Positions 15,880 to 24,117 of a stretch of 35,206 bases of DNA are shown piece by piece. The stretch comes from Eubacterium sp. TM05-53 (GTDB lineage: Bacteria; Bacillota_I; Bacilli_A; Erysipelotrichales; Erysipelotrichaceae). Numbering within the stretch: position 1 is the stretch's first letter; every line of letters begins with the position of its first letter. The translations under genes and the position numbers were made by a program. The DNA is taken from contig NZ_QSPK01000021.1 of the NCBI RefSeq assembly GCF_003436425.1, positions 1 to 35,206 of the forward strand, written 5' to 3'. The notes beneath the pieces were generated by a model that worked only from the letters and a program-made list of their open reading frames with translations, was not told where the DNA came from and made no database searches.

Positions 15880-17244
15880 ATGTTTGTTGGTAGAAAAAAG
15901 GAATTGGATGCATTAAATAGTCGGTATACAAGCAACAGAAAAGAATTTGGTGTATTGTATGGAAGAAGACGAATTGGGAAATCATCCATATTAAATGAAT
16001 TTTTAAAGGGTAAAAACGGTATATTGTTTCAGGCAAAACAAGATAATAGTTATGGAAATTTAAAATCTTTTTCTTATGAAGTGGATCATTTATTGAATCT
16101 TCCAGATACATTTGTTTTTGCGAGTTGGCAACACGCCTTTAAATCGATTCAAGAATACGCAAAGAATGAGCGCTTTGTGTTGGTTATAGATGAGTATCCA
16201 TATATAGTGAGTCAAGATTCTAGTTTCTCTTCTGTTTTGCAAGAGTTTATTGATCATGCGAGTGATAATATGATGGTCATCTTATCGGGAAGTGATATAG
16301 GTTTTCTGCAAAGAGAAATACAGAATCATGCGAGTCCATTATATAAAAGACGTACTTTTGAGATGGAAATCAAAAAAATGAATTTTATGGACGCAAAGGA
16401 ATTTGTGAAAACGGAAGATATCGAAAGTCAGGCTAATTATTTGTGCCTAATGTCGGGATATCCATATTATTTATCGACAATTGATCATACGAAAACTTTT
16501 TATGAAAACATTCAATACTTGTTATTTAATGAGTTCGGTACATTCTTTAATTTGCCAGATCAACTTTTATCAAATTCAACGAATGTACAGGATGTATATA
16601 ATTCCATATTAGTATCAATCTCAAAGCGTAATCGAACGATAAAAACGATTAGTGAAGATATTCATGAGGCAGAGGCTAAAGTCTCTAAATATATTGCAAC
16701 ATTGATAAAGAGTGAAATTGTAGAGAAAAAGAATATGTATAATGGGAATAAACGTACAATTTATTATGATATATCGGATTCGATGTTGAAATTATGGTAT
16801 ACCTTAATTTTTGAAAACCAAGAGAAAATAAAAATAAATGGAAATCTTGTGTTTGAAAGAAATAAAGAAAAATTAGATTCATTTCTTTCGTTTGAATTTG
16901 AGAATTTATCGATTTTATATATGGATATGTTGAATGAAAAAGGTGAATTAGAAGATATTTTTCCACATATACAGAATTATAAGGTTGATAACTCGAAGTT
17001 AAATAGATCGATTGAAATAGATGGTATCACAAGTACGAAAGAATATTTGTTGGTGATGGATTGTAAATTTCGAAATAAAAAATATACAAAGGACATGTAT
17101 GAACATCTAAAAGAGAGTGCTTCTATTTTTCCAGACAAATTAAAAAGAGTATATTATATCTTTTCTAAAGAGGGATTCAATGAAAATATGATTGAAGATA
17201 AAAATATACATTTGTTTGATTTAGAAAGAATGTTTGATAAATAA
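15880..17244 (+). CDS. ATPase_2/DUF234 family ATP-binding protein
   Basis: The 454-residue protein starts with FVGRKKELDAL and a P-loop GRRRIGKSS at 28-36, then Walker B LVIDEYPY at 102-109 and the sensor-like ILSGSD. These mark the archaeal-type ATPase_2 family (PF01637). The middle has a winged-helix-like segment (SEDIHEAEAKVSKYIATL). The C-terminus matches DUF234 (PF03008), a restriction-endonuclease-like fold, with D381 in EIDGI and the D394-C-K396 triad in VMDCKF. The family's cellular role is unknown. GGAGGG lies only 3-4 nt before ATG 15880. The gene looks more AT-rich than its neighbours and is a single-gene unit, which fits horizontal acquisition. Confidence 0.82.
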   Translation: MFVGRKKELDALNSRYTSNRKEFGVLYGRRRIGKSSILNEFLKGKNGILFQAKQDNSYGNLKSFSYEVDHLLNLPDTFVFASWQHAFKSIQEYAKNERFVLVIDEYPYIVSQDSSFSSVLQEFIDHASDNMMVILSGSDIGFLQREIQNHASPLYKRRTFEMEIKKMNFMDAKEFVKTEDIESQANYLCLMSGYPYYLSTIDHTKTFYENIQYLLFNEFGTFFNLPDQLLSNSTNVQDVYNSILVSISKRNRTIKTISEDIHEAEAKVSKYIATLIKSEIVEKKNMYNGNKRTIYYDISDSMLKLWYTLIFENQEKIKINGNLVFERNKEKLDSFLSFEFENLSILYMDMLNEKGELEDIFPHIQNYKVDNSKLNRSIEIDGITSTKEYLLVMDCKFRNKKYTKDMYEHLKESASIFPDKLKRVYYIFSKEGFNENMIEDKNIHLFDLERMFDK

Positions 17245-17271
17245 AAAAGTGGATTGCTTGATCCACTTTTT
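17244..17271. terminator. Bidirectional terminator between converging genes
   Basis: An 11-bp perfect stem, AAAAAGTGGAT (17244-17254) with ATCCACTTTTT (17261-17271), has a 6-nt loop and A/T tracts on both sides. It lies between the ATPase gene and the converging flavoprotein gene. Confidence 0.85.
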
Positions 17272-17277
17272 GTCTTA

Positions 17278-18648
17278 TTATAGATTTCCTGTGATGTGTC
17301 TTGCGACATATACACCAGATGCACTGGCATGACTTAATGAGTGTGTTACACCTGAACAGTCTCCGATAACGAATAGTCCTTTGTGTTTTGTTTCTAAGTT
17401 TTTATCTACTTTTACTTGCATATTGTAGAACTTAACTTCAACACCATATAGTAATGTATCATCACTAGCTGTTGATGGACATACTTTATCAAGGGCGTAG
17501 ATCATTTCGATAATATCATCTAATTGACGTTTAGGAATAACTAGAGATAGGTCTCCTGGCGTAGCCTTCAATGTAGGAGTTACGAATCCTTGTGCAATAC
17601 GACTTGGAGTTGAACGTTGTCCACGAATCAGATCACCAAAGCGTTGAACGATAACACCACCACCTAACATGTTTGATAAGCGGGCAATACTTTCACCATA
17701 TTGGTTACTTTGTGAGAATGGTTCTGTGAAATGATTTGATACTAATAGGGCAAAGTTTGTGTTGTTTGTGAAACGAGCTGGATCTTCGTAGCTGTGTCCA
17801 TTTACAGTGATGATTCCGTTTGTGTTTTCATTTACGACAACACCTCTAGGGTTCATACAGAATGTACGAACGCGGTCCTGATATTTCTTTGAACGATATA
17901 CGATTTTAGATTCATATAATGAATCTGTTAATTCTGAGAATGTATCGGCATTTAATTCAACACGTACACCGATGTCCACACGGTCACTCTTTGTTTCAAT
18001 ACCTAAATTTGAACATACAGATTCCATCCATTTACTTCCTGAACGACCTGTAGAAATAATACATTGTGTAGATGTATATGTTTCATCGCCACAAACGACT
18101 TCATATCCATCTTCAATTTTGTTTACCATATCAATGTGTTTAAAGAAATGGAAATCTGCTTTGTCTTTTAATTCGTTGTATAAGTTTTCAAGTACTACAT
18201 AGTTGATGTCTGTTCCTAAGTGACGTACTTTCGCTTTTAATAAGTGAAGATCGTTTTGAAGACATTTTTTAGCGATAGCTGCATCTGAGTTCGCATATAG
18301 ACGAGTTTTTTCTCCACCCATCTTGCAGTTGATTTCATCGACATATTCCATTAAATCGATAGCTTCTTGTTCGCCTACATATTCATATAGGTTTCCACCA
18401 AATTCATTTGTGATATTATATTTTCCATCACTGAATGCTCCGGCTCCACCAAAGCCATTCATGATAGCACATGATTTACAGTGGATACATGATTTGATTT
18501 TCTTTCCATCGATTGGACATTTTCTTTTTTCTAATGGAGCACCCGCTTCAAATACACCAATTTTTAATTCAGGTTTGTTTTTAAGTAATTCGTAGGCAGA
18601 GAAGATTCCTCCAGGCCCAGCACCAATAATAATGATATCGTATTGCAT
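17278..18648 (-). CDS. FAD-dependent oxidoreductase, COG2509 type
   Basis: The 456-residue flavoprotein has an N-terminal dinucleotide-binding motif IIIGAGPGG (6-14) and the glycine-rich GFGGAGAFSDGK (65-76). Between them is a cysteine set (C44, C54, C57, C60) that could hold a metal or iron-sulphur site. The C-terminal GLFVIGDCSGVTHSL is a second FAD contact. This is the NAD(FAD)-utilising dehydrogenase family of COG2509, for which no firm substrate is known. I chose ATG at 18648 because GGAGG lies 7 nt upstream; the frame stays open 66 bp further without a site. A strong promoter and an 80-base leader with hairpin potential precede it. Confidence 0.85.
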   Translation of the reverse strand: MQYDIIIIGAGPGGIFSAYELLKNKPELKIGVFEAGAPLEKRKCPIDGKKIKSCIHCKSCAIMNGFGGAGAFSDGKYNITNEFGGNLYEYVGEQEAIDLMEYVDEINCKMGGEKTRLYANSDAAIAKKCLQNDLHLLKAKVRHLGTDINYVVLENLYNELKDKADFHFFKHIDMVNKIEDGYEVVCGDETYTSTQCIISTGRSGSKWMESVCSNLGIETKSDRVDIGVRVELNADTFSELTDSLYESKIVYRSKKYQDRVRTFCMNPRGVVVNENTNGIITVNGHSYEDPARFTNNTNFALLVSNHFTEPFSQSNQYGESIARLSNMLGGGVIVQRFGDLIRGQRSTPSRIAQGFVTPTLKATPGDLSLVIPKRQLDDIIEMIYALDKVCPSTASDDTLLYGVEVKFYNMQVKVDKNLETKHKGLFVIGDCSGVTHSLSHASASGVYVARHITGNL

Positions 18649-18739
18649 CTTTTTTCCTCCTATTTGAAGGCTATAGTCTACTGTTTTCGGTAGTAGGTAT
18701 GAACGTTCAACCATATCATGAACTTATATAACCCGGACT

Positions 18740-18768
18740 ATTATACGGATAAAGTTTATTTTATGCAA
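18740..18768 (-). promoter_or_regulatory. Sigma-A promoter of the flavoprotein gene
   Basis: On the minus strand TTGCAT (plus 18763-18768) and TATAAT (plus 18740-18745) are spaced exactly 17 bp apart. Transcription would start near 18733, leaving a leader of about 85 nt that contains the palindrome GAACGTTC and a CTAC/GTAG hairpin. Confidence 0.75.
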
Positions 18769-18800
18769 GCGATATTTTTAAAAACTAAATATGAAAAAAA

Positions 18801-18809
18801 TGCTATAAT
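18801..18809 (+). promoter_or_regulatory. Extended -10 promoter of the yitT-tagO operon
   Basis: TGC-TATAAT ends 25 bp before the chosen ATG, with only A/T-rich sequence at -35. It is the first recognisable promoter of the seven-gene overlapping cluster. Confidence 0.6.
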
Positions 18810-18834
18810 CATGTAGGCTAGAAGAGGTATGCAT

Positions 18835-19719
18835 ATGAGCAAGAATAAAATACATGACTTAATAATGATTATACTTGGAAACTTTGTAGTCGCATGTTCA
18901 GTTTCCTTTTTTATACTTCCTAATAATATATTAACTGGTGGGGTTGCCGGTGTAGCTGTCGCATTACATCCTATCCTTCCAATTGATACAGTTTTGATGA
19001 TTGATGCTTTGACAATTGGACTCTTTATATTGGGAGCTCTTTTATTAGGAAAGCAGTTTGCGATGAAATCTGTGATTTCCACAATTGTATATCCGGTTTT
19101 CGTAACAGGTTTATCACAAGTTGCCACAATGTTTCCTAAAGATACATTTGTGATGCCACCTTATGTGGCTACAATTTATGCCGGAGTTCTTGTTGGAATT
19201 GGACTTGGTTTGGTATTTAGGGTCAATTCAAGTACGGGTGGTATGGATATCTTAGCTTTGGTTTTACATAAATACTTGAAGATTCCTGAAGGAACAAGTG
19301 TCATGATCGTAGATGGCTTAACGGTTTTATTGGGTGTGGTTACACATGGTTTAACACCAGCATTGATTGGTATCATGTCTGTATTTGTTTGCGGTGTGGC
19401 AATTGATAAAACGGTGATGCTTGGAATGCAGTCCGCAAAAAATGTTATGATTATATCGACAGAGTGGAAACAGATTCGTCGTATTTTGTTAGAGACAGTG
19501 GATCGTGGTGTAACGATTCTAGATGGAAGTGGTGGCTATACACAAGCACCTAAGCCAGTGTTGATGTGTGTTATTAAACAGAAACAATATCCATTATTAG
19601 AGTCAAGTGTTTTAGAAATCGATTCCAAAGCTTTTATTATTGTGAATGATGTGCATCAGGTACATGGTGCTGGTTTTACATCAAAACATGTGGTGGAGAC
19701 AGATGAAGCAGCATATTAA
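18835..19719 (+). CDS. YitT-family membrane protein (DUF161 + DUF2179)
   Basis: The 294-residue protein has an N-terminal membrane domain with about five or six segments, including the family pattern NNILTGGVAGVA and NSSTGGMDILAL. A soluble C-terminal DUF2179 domain (about residue 215 on) has DRGVTILDGSGGYT and AFIIVNDVHQVHGAGF. YitT proteins are widespread in Firmicutes; their transport role is not settled. I chose ATG at 18835 because AAGAGG lies 7 nt upstream; the ATG at 18829 would be too close. Its 3' end overlaps rnmV by 17 bp. Confidence 0.88.
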   Translation: MSKNKIHDLIMIILGNFVVACSVSFFILPNNILTGGVAGVAVALHPILPIDTVLMIDALTIGLFILGALLLGKQFAMKSVISTIVYPVFVTGLSQVATMFPKDTFVMPPYVATIYAGVLVGIGLGLVFRVNSSTGGMDILALVLHKYLKIPEGTSVMIVDGLTVLLGVVTHGLTPALIGIMSVFVCGVAIDKTVMLGMQSAKNVMIISTEWKQIRRILLETVDRGVTILDGSGGYTQAPKPVLMCVIKQKQYPLLESSVLEIDSKAFIIVNDVHQVHGAGFTSKHVVETDEAAY

Positions 19720-20227
19720 AGAAATTATTGTCGTTGAAGGAAAAAATGATACAAACACGTTGCAGTCTTTTTTTGATTGTGACACGATTGAAACGGGTGG
19801 AGACCAGGTCAACGAGAAAACGATTGAGCGAGTTAGACAGGCTCAAAAGACAAGAGGTGTAATTATTTTTACAGATCCAGATACGCCAGGAGAACATATA
19901 CGTAGATTGATTGGCAGTAGTGTGCCGGGATGTAAACATGCGTTTATTAATAAGGAAAAGGCGAAAACACCTAAAAAAGTAGGTGTAGAGCATGCAAGTA
20001 AAGAAGATTTATGGGATGCTCTATGTCATTATGTAACGTTTGAAAATAAAGAAGAAGTATTGAGTTGGCAAGACTTTATTGATTTAGGCTTGGTTGGAAA
20101 TAAAGAATTGCGCTTTCAAGTGTGTGAAGCATTCCATATTGGTCCTTGTAATGCGAAAACATGCTTTAAGCGTTTAAATCAGATGCATGTGACAAAAGAA
20201 GAAATAGAAGAAAGGAGTCTTTCATGA
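19703..20227 (+). CDS. rnmV: Ribonuclease M5
   Basis: The 174-residue enzyme matures 5S rRNA in low-GC Gram-positives. The TOPRIM domain is clear: EIIVVEGKND with E12, and FTDPDTPGE with D58 and D60 as the metal ligands. The length is normal. I chose ATG at 19703, with GGTGGAG upstream inside the yitT-like gene; a longer frame has no site. Its last bases overlap rsmA by 4 bp (ATGA). The rnmV-rsmA-ispE order is the standard Bacillus arrangement, which supports the call. Confidence 0.93.
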   Translation: MKQHIKEIIVVEGKNDTNTLQSFFDCDTIETGGDQVNEKTIERVRQAQKTRGVIIFTDPDTPGEHIRRLIGSSVPGCKHAFINKEKAKTPKKVGVEHASKEDLWDALCHYVTFENKEEVLSWQDFIDLGLVGNKELRFQVCEAFHIGPCNAKTCFKRLNQMHVTKEEIEERSLS

Positions 20228-21093
20228 AACAGGCGATTGCGACAGTAAAAAAGACAAAAGAGATTCAAGAAAAATATAAGGTTTTCACAAAGAAAAGCTT
20301 TGGACAGAATTTTATTATTGAACCGGGTGTTGTTGAAAAGATTGCCAATGCGGCCATTCAATCAAGAGATGAACTTGTTTTTGAGATTGGTCCTGGAATT
20401 GGTGCTTTAACGCAGTTTTTATGTGAGAAAAGTGATCAAGTTGTAGCTTTTGAGATTGATGAGAGATTGCCGGTTGTATTAGAGAATGAGATTGGTTTTG
20501 ATCATTTACAGATAGTATTAGAAGACATCTTAAAGGTGGATATCGATGAAAAGATTCGCGAATTTAGAAAGCCTGGACAAAAGGTGGTTTTCGCATCGAA
20601 TCTTCCTTACTATATTACGACGCCAATCTTATTCAAGTTGTTTGAGGCAAATGAAGAGATTGAAAGAATCACGGTTATGATGCAAAAAGAAGTGGGAGAA
20701 CGTTTCTTGGCACATGAAAATGATAAGGAATACAATGCGTTGAGTGTGATTACGCAATATCGTTGTGATGTGAAAAAGGTCATGGATGTATCAAGAAGAG
20801 TGTTTTGGCCAAGTCCAAATGTGGATTCGATGGTTATTCAATTTTCTTTCCATCACAAATATCATTTAGAAGATGAAAATTATTTCTTTAATTTAGTAAA
20901 GGCTTGCTTTACGCAAAGAAGAAAAACAATCTATAATAATTTCCAGGGTTTTATGAAAGATAAGGCTTTGGCAAAAGAATTATTAGAACAAGTAAATATT
21001 GATCCAAGTACGCGTGCACAACAATGTACGTTAGAGGATTTTATTCGATTATATGAGGTGACCTATGAAAGTACAGGCAAGGGCAAAAATTAA
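20224..21093 (+). CDS. rsmA: 16S rRNA dimethyladenosine transferase KsgA/RsmA
   Basis: The 289-residue methyltransferase dimethylates two adjacent adenosines in the 3' hairpin of 16S rRNA late in 30S assembly. Visible motifs are FGQNF at 26-30, the SAM loop EIGPGIGALT at 54-63, the acidic FEID at 76-79 and the catalytic NLPYY at 126-130. The C-terminal helical domain with FTQRRKT is complete. AGAAAGGAG precedes the start. It overlaps rnmV by 4 bp and ispE by 29 bp, so translation is coupled on both sides. Confidence 0.97.
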   Translation: MKQAIATVKKTKEIQEKYKVFTKKSFGQNFIIEPGVVEKIANAAIQSRDELVFEIGPGIGALTQFLCEKSDQVVAFEIDERLPVVLENEIGFDHLQIVLEDILKVDIDEKIREFRKPGQKVVFASNLPYYITTPILFKLFEANEEIERITVMMQKEVGERFLAHENDKEYNALSVITQYRCDVKKVMDVSRRVFWPSPNVDSMVIQFSFHHKYHLEDENYFFNLVKACFTQRRKTIYNNFQGFMKDKALAKELLEQVNIDPSTRAQQCTLEDFIRLYEVTYESTGKGKN

Positions 21094-21898
21094 TCTAGCA
21101 TTAGATGTCGTGGAAAGAATGGATAATGGGTATCATTCTTTAGATATGATCATGGTGCCTATTTCAATTTATGATGAGATTGAGATAGAAAATAATGATT
21201 TTGATGTAGTTGAATGTGAAGGTATGAAATTACCAGAGAATAATACGGTTTCAAAGATGATTCAAGTTTTAAAGGATACCTATCACATAGATTCTTGTTT
21301 TAAAGTATCGATCAAGAAGCACATTCCAGCTCAGGCAGGTCTTGGTGGTGGAAGTGCGGATGCAGCAGCTGTGTGCAAGGCTGTTTTAAAGATGGAAGGT
21401 ATTGAGGAAACGGAAGAAAATCTTTATGAAATCACAAAACAAGTGGGTGCGGATGTTCCTTTCTGTATTCATGATAAGTGGGCTCGAGTAAAGGGGATTG
21501 GAGAAAAAATCACGCCAATTGATAGTGATTGGAAATTTGATATTGTGGTTGTCAAACCGGATTTTGGGATTTCTACTGCGAATGCATTTTCTAAATGGAA
21601 AGAGTCTCGTCCTTTTCATCCGGATGTAGATTTAGTAGAGTCGAGCATTCGAGAAGAGAATATGGATCTTTTATATCAGACTATGGCAAATTCATTGGAG
21701 CCAATCGCTTTTGAGATTGAGCCTGAATTAGAACAAGTGAAAATGGATATGGAAGATGCAGGTTTAGTACGTATATTGATGTCTGGGTCTGGTTCAAGTA
21801 TGTTGGGATTCAGTGTGGATGAAGAAGTGATTTTAAGTGCATGTGAGCAATTGAAGGAAAAGTATAATTTTGTTCAAATTGTTCATGTAGGAGGCTAA
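21065..21898 (+). CDS. ispE: 4-diphosphocytidyl-2-C-methyl-D-erythritol kinase
   Basis: The 277-residue GHMP kinase phosphorylates CDP-methylerythritol in the MEP pathway, so this organism makes isoprenoids by that route. Visible are the substrate lysine K8 in RAKINLAL, the ATP loop PAQAGLGGGSADAAA at 88-102, catalytic D130 in VGADVPF and the C-terminal MSGSGSS motif. The start lies 29 bp inside rsmA; GAGGTGA just upstream is the ribosome site. Its isoprenoid product ultimately feeds undecaprenyl phosphate, the substrate of TagO three genes on. Confidence 0.96.
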   Translation: MKVQARAKINLALDVVERMDNGYHSLDMIMVPISIYDEIEIENNDFDVVECEGMKLPENNTVSKMIQVLKDTYHIDSCFKVSIKKHIPAQAGLGGGSADAAAVCKAVLKMEGIEETEENLYEITKQVGADVPFCIHDKWARVKGIGEKITPIDSDWKFDIVVVKPDFGISTANAFSKWKESRPFHPDVDLVESSIREENMDLLYQTMANSLEPIAFEIEPELEQVKMDMEDAGLVRILMSGSGSSMLGFSVDEEVILSACEQLKEKYNFVQIVHVGG

Positions 21899-21899
21899 T

Positions 21900-22106
21900 A
21901 TGGCAGCTTCTGTAATTTCTTATTTAGTATTCTTTGCGTGTTTTGGTTTAAGCTTTTATGCGATTTCAAGTATTCAGTTTGAAAAGGTGTGTAGTGTAAA
22001 AAATCCTAAGAAAGTGCAGATTTTAATGTTTCTTTTATCGCTTTGTCTTGCGTACATTTCAAGTCAGGCGATTTTACAATTAACAATCTATAATGGCTTT
22101 GCTTGA
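21900..22106 (+). CDS. DUF1146 (YwzB-like) small membrane protein
   Basis: The 68-residue protein has two membrane segments (about 6-24 and 41-63) joined by a basic loop with SVKNPKKVQ. It matches DUF1146, a short conserved Firmicutes family whose Bacillus member is YwzB. The function is unknown. In Bacillus, ywzB is near wall and MreB-type genes; here it directly precedes an MreB-like gene and overlaps it by 14 bp. TAGGAGG lies just before the start, within the end of ispE. Confidence 0.82.
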   Translation: MAASVISYLVFFACFGLSFYAISSIQFEKVCSVKNPKKVQILMFLLSLCLAYISSQAILQLTIYNGFA

Positions 22107-23004
22107 TAAGTGGATTGCCCTGGATATGGGGGCATATCTTGCACGGTTTTATGATTTTTCTACACAGAAACAAATTGTTTTAAAAACAATAATCGCAAAA
22201 AAAGGAAAAGAAACATTGGGAGTCTCCGATCAGGCACTTGCCTATTTATATAAGGATTTGGATACGACGCAAATTCAATATCCTATTTCACATGGTCAAA
22301 TTCTTCATTCGATTGAGCCTTTGGTTCAAAAAGGATTAAACGAACTACATGCCTTTGATGGCTTATTAAGACCGAGTGTGCTTGTGAGTGTTCCTACACA
22401 GTTGTCACAAAGACAACGAGAACTTTGGCAGCAAATGTTTTTGGATTGTGGCGTACGTAAGGTTGAATTTATTTCAAACTTAAATGCTTTACAAGAAGAA
22501 GGTTCTTGTTTTTTAGTGCATAGTGGACATTCTTATACGGAAATTCATGTGTGTGCTTATGGTAAGGTGCTTGTGTCAAAGACAATTTATTATGCGGGAG
22601 CACAGATTGATGAGCAGATACAAAGGATTGTTTACAACAAGACGGCTCATTTGAAGGAAATGGCAAGTCTGGCTTTTTGGCAACAAAAAAATAATTTATT
22701 GTTGTGTTATGCCTTTGATTCAAGACAGATTCTTCATCAGATTCAAATTGAGTCAAGTCTATTGTGGCCGGCCTTCGAGATGGTTTCAGCACAGATTTCA
22801 TTATGGGTAAAACATTGTTTTGATGGTCTTCCTGCATCTTTACAAGAACATTTTTTGATGCATGGAATTGAATTGAGTGGTGGATTGGCGGATTGTTTTG
22901 GACCGTCACAATTCATTTCTAAGAACATATCTTGTCCAGTTCTTTGTACAAAACGAGGACAATACGATATGATAGATGCATTAAAGGGGGTAAAGTCAGC
23001 GTGA
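22093..23004 (+). CDS. Divergent MreB/actin-fold protein
   Basis: The 303-residue protein follows the MreB layout: WIALDMGAYLARFYD at the phosphate-1 position (D11), SHGQILHSIEPL matching the DGVIAD region, RPSVLVSVPTQLSQRQRE matching the KPNVVVCIPS region, then LVHSGHSYTEIHV and the final ELSGGLAD. The phosphate-2 loop of MreB is DIGGGTTE; here it is HSGHSYTE, so the catalytic aspartate and two glycines are lost. It may bind nucleotide poorly or act as a non-polymerising partner. It is shorter than MreB (about 335) and has no N-terminal membrane helix. The position between DUF1146 and tagO suggests a wall-synthesis role. The assignment rests on pattern alignment by eye. Confidence 0.7.
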   Translation: MALLDKWIALDMGAYLARFYDFSTQKQIVLKTIIAKKGKETLGVSDQALAYLYKDLDTTQIQYPISHGQILHSIEPLVQKGLNELHAFDGLLRPSVLVSVPTQLSQRQRELWQQMFLDCGVRKVEFISNLNALQEEGSCFLVHSGHSYTEIHVCAYGKVLVSKTIYYAGAQIDEQIQRIVYNKTAHLKEMASLAFWQQKNNLLLCYAFDSRQILHQIQIESSLLWPAFEMVSAQISLWVKHCFDGLPASLQEHFLMHGIELSGGLADCFGPSQFISKNISCPVLCTKRGQYDMIDALKGVKSA

Positions 23005-24068
23005 TAGATTATAAAATGATTTTATTACCATTCTTGATTTCAGTGATTCTAACACCGTTGGTGAAGCAATATTCTATTTATTGTGGGGCATACGCCAAAG
23101 AAAATAAGCGAACTGTTCATCATGGAAAGATTTCGCGTATTGGTGGTGTTGCGATTTATTTGGCATTCATTATAACGATGGCTATCTTTGTGAAGGCGGA
23201 TCGTCAGATCAAAGGTTTGGTTATTGGAAGCAGTATTATGTTTTTTACTGGTTTAATTGATGATTTAATCGATATGAAGCCACCGGTTAAACTGACGTTG
23301 GAAGTTATTGCGGCTTTGGTGTTGATTTATTTTGGAATTTCAGTAGATATTATTCGTTTGCCTTTGGGCATTCAAATTGATACAGGTATTATTTCGTTTA
23401 TCTTTACGATTTTTTGGGTGGCCGGTATCACAAATGCGGTAAACCTGATTGACGGTCTAGATGGTCTTTCCGGAGGTATGAGTGTTATTGTGCTTGTGGT
23501 CATTGGTTCTATCGCCATCATCGAAAGACGTTCGGATTTATTAAGCATTGCCTTTATTTTAGCTTTTGGAACATTGGGTTTCTTAGTTTATAATGCGCAT
23601 CCAGCTAGTATCTTTATGGGAGATTGTGGATCGTTGTTTTTGGGGTTCATGATTTCGGCAATTTCATTGCTTGGATTTAAATCGAGTACGATTTTGACGT
23701 TGGCATTGCCTATCTTATTGTTGATGCTGCCAATTATTGATACGTTATCCGCTATTTTGAGACGTACTTTAAAGGGTATGAAATTTATGGAGGCGGACAA
23801 GAGTCATATTCATCACTTGTTGATGCGCCAATTTGGACATCGTAATACTGTAATTATCATGTGTGGTTTAACAGCGCTTTTTGGATTGAGTGCTTTTGCG
23901 TATATGATCAATCGAAATATCGGCTTTTTAGTTATGGTCATTATATTGTTGGCGGTAGAGATCTTTATTGAGAAATCGGCAATGATTAGTGAGAAATTTC
24001 ATCCTTTAATTGGTTTGTGGCATCGTATTCAAAGAAAATCGCGAAAAATATTCAAAAAAGTAGGCTAA
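23001..24068 (+). CDS. tagO: Undecaprenyl-phosphate sugar-1-P transferase TagO/WecA
   Basis: The 355-residue polyprenol-phosphate sugar transferase has about ten or eleven membrane segments and the family's catalytic motifs: GLIDDLIDM near 85-92, NLIDGLDGLSGG at 148-159, IFMGDCGSLFLG, and SHIHHLL in a cytoplasmic loop. TagO attaches GlcNAc-1-P to undecaprenyl phosphate, the first step for wall teichoic acid and related polymers. I chose GTG at 23001: it overlaps the upstream stop by 4 bp (GTGA) and AAAGGGGG lies about 10 nt before. A longer frame starts 69 bp earlier without a site. A terminator follows, closing the operon. Confidence 0.93.
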   Translation: MIDYKMILLPFLISVILTPLVKQYSIYCGAYAKENKRTVHHGKISRIGGVAIYLAFIITMAIFVKADRQIKGLVIGSSIMFFTGLIDDLIDMKPPVKLTLEVIAALVLIYFGISVDIIRLPLGIQIDTGIISFIFTIFWVAGITNAVNLIDGLDGLSGGMSVIVLVVIGSIAIIERRSDLLSIAFILAFGTLGFLVYNAHPASIFMGDCGSLFLGFMISAISLLGFKSSTILTLALPILLLMLPIIDTLSAILRRTLKGMKFMEADKSHIHHLLMRQFGHRNTVIIMCGLTALFGLSAFAYMINRNIGFLVMVIILLAVEIFIEKSAMISEKFHPLIGLWHRIQRKSRKIFKKVG

Positions 24069-24081
24069 AATGCCTACTTTT
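24056..24081 (+). terminator. Intrinsic terminator of the yitT-tagO operon
   Basis: The 10-bp stem AAAAGTAGGC (24056-24065) with GCCTACTTTT (24072-24081) has a 6-nt loop containing the tagO stop. The last T residues continue into TAAT. Confidence 0.8.
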
Positions 24082-24102
24082 AATATTGTTTTCACATTGG
24101 TT

Positions 24103-24111
24103 TGTTAAAAT
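24103..24111 (+). promoter_or_regulatory. Extended -10 promoter giving a possible leaderless mRNA
   Basis: TGT-TAAAAT ends only 6 bp before the ATG at 24118, so transcription would start at or next to the start codon. No usable Shine-Dalgarno spacing remains. Confidence 0.5.
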
Positions 24112-24117
24112 GGGGTT

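Noticed and set aside
18649..18733. A riboswitch in the leader of the flavoprotein gene
   Set aside because: Small hairpins and a GAACGTTC palindrome are present, but no known aptamer core can be matched.
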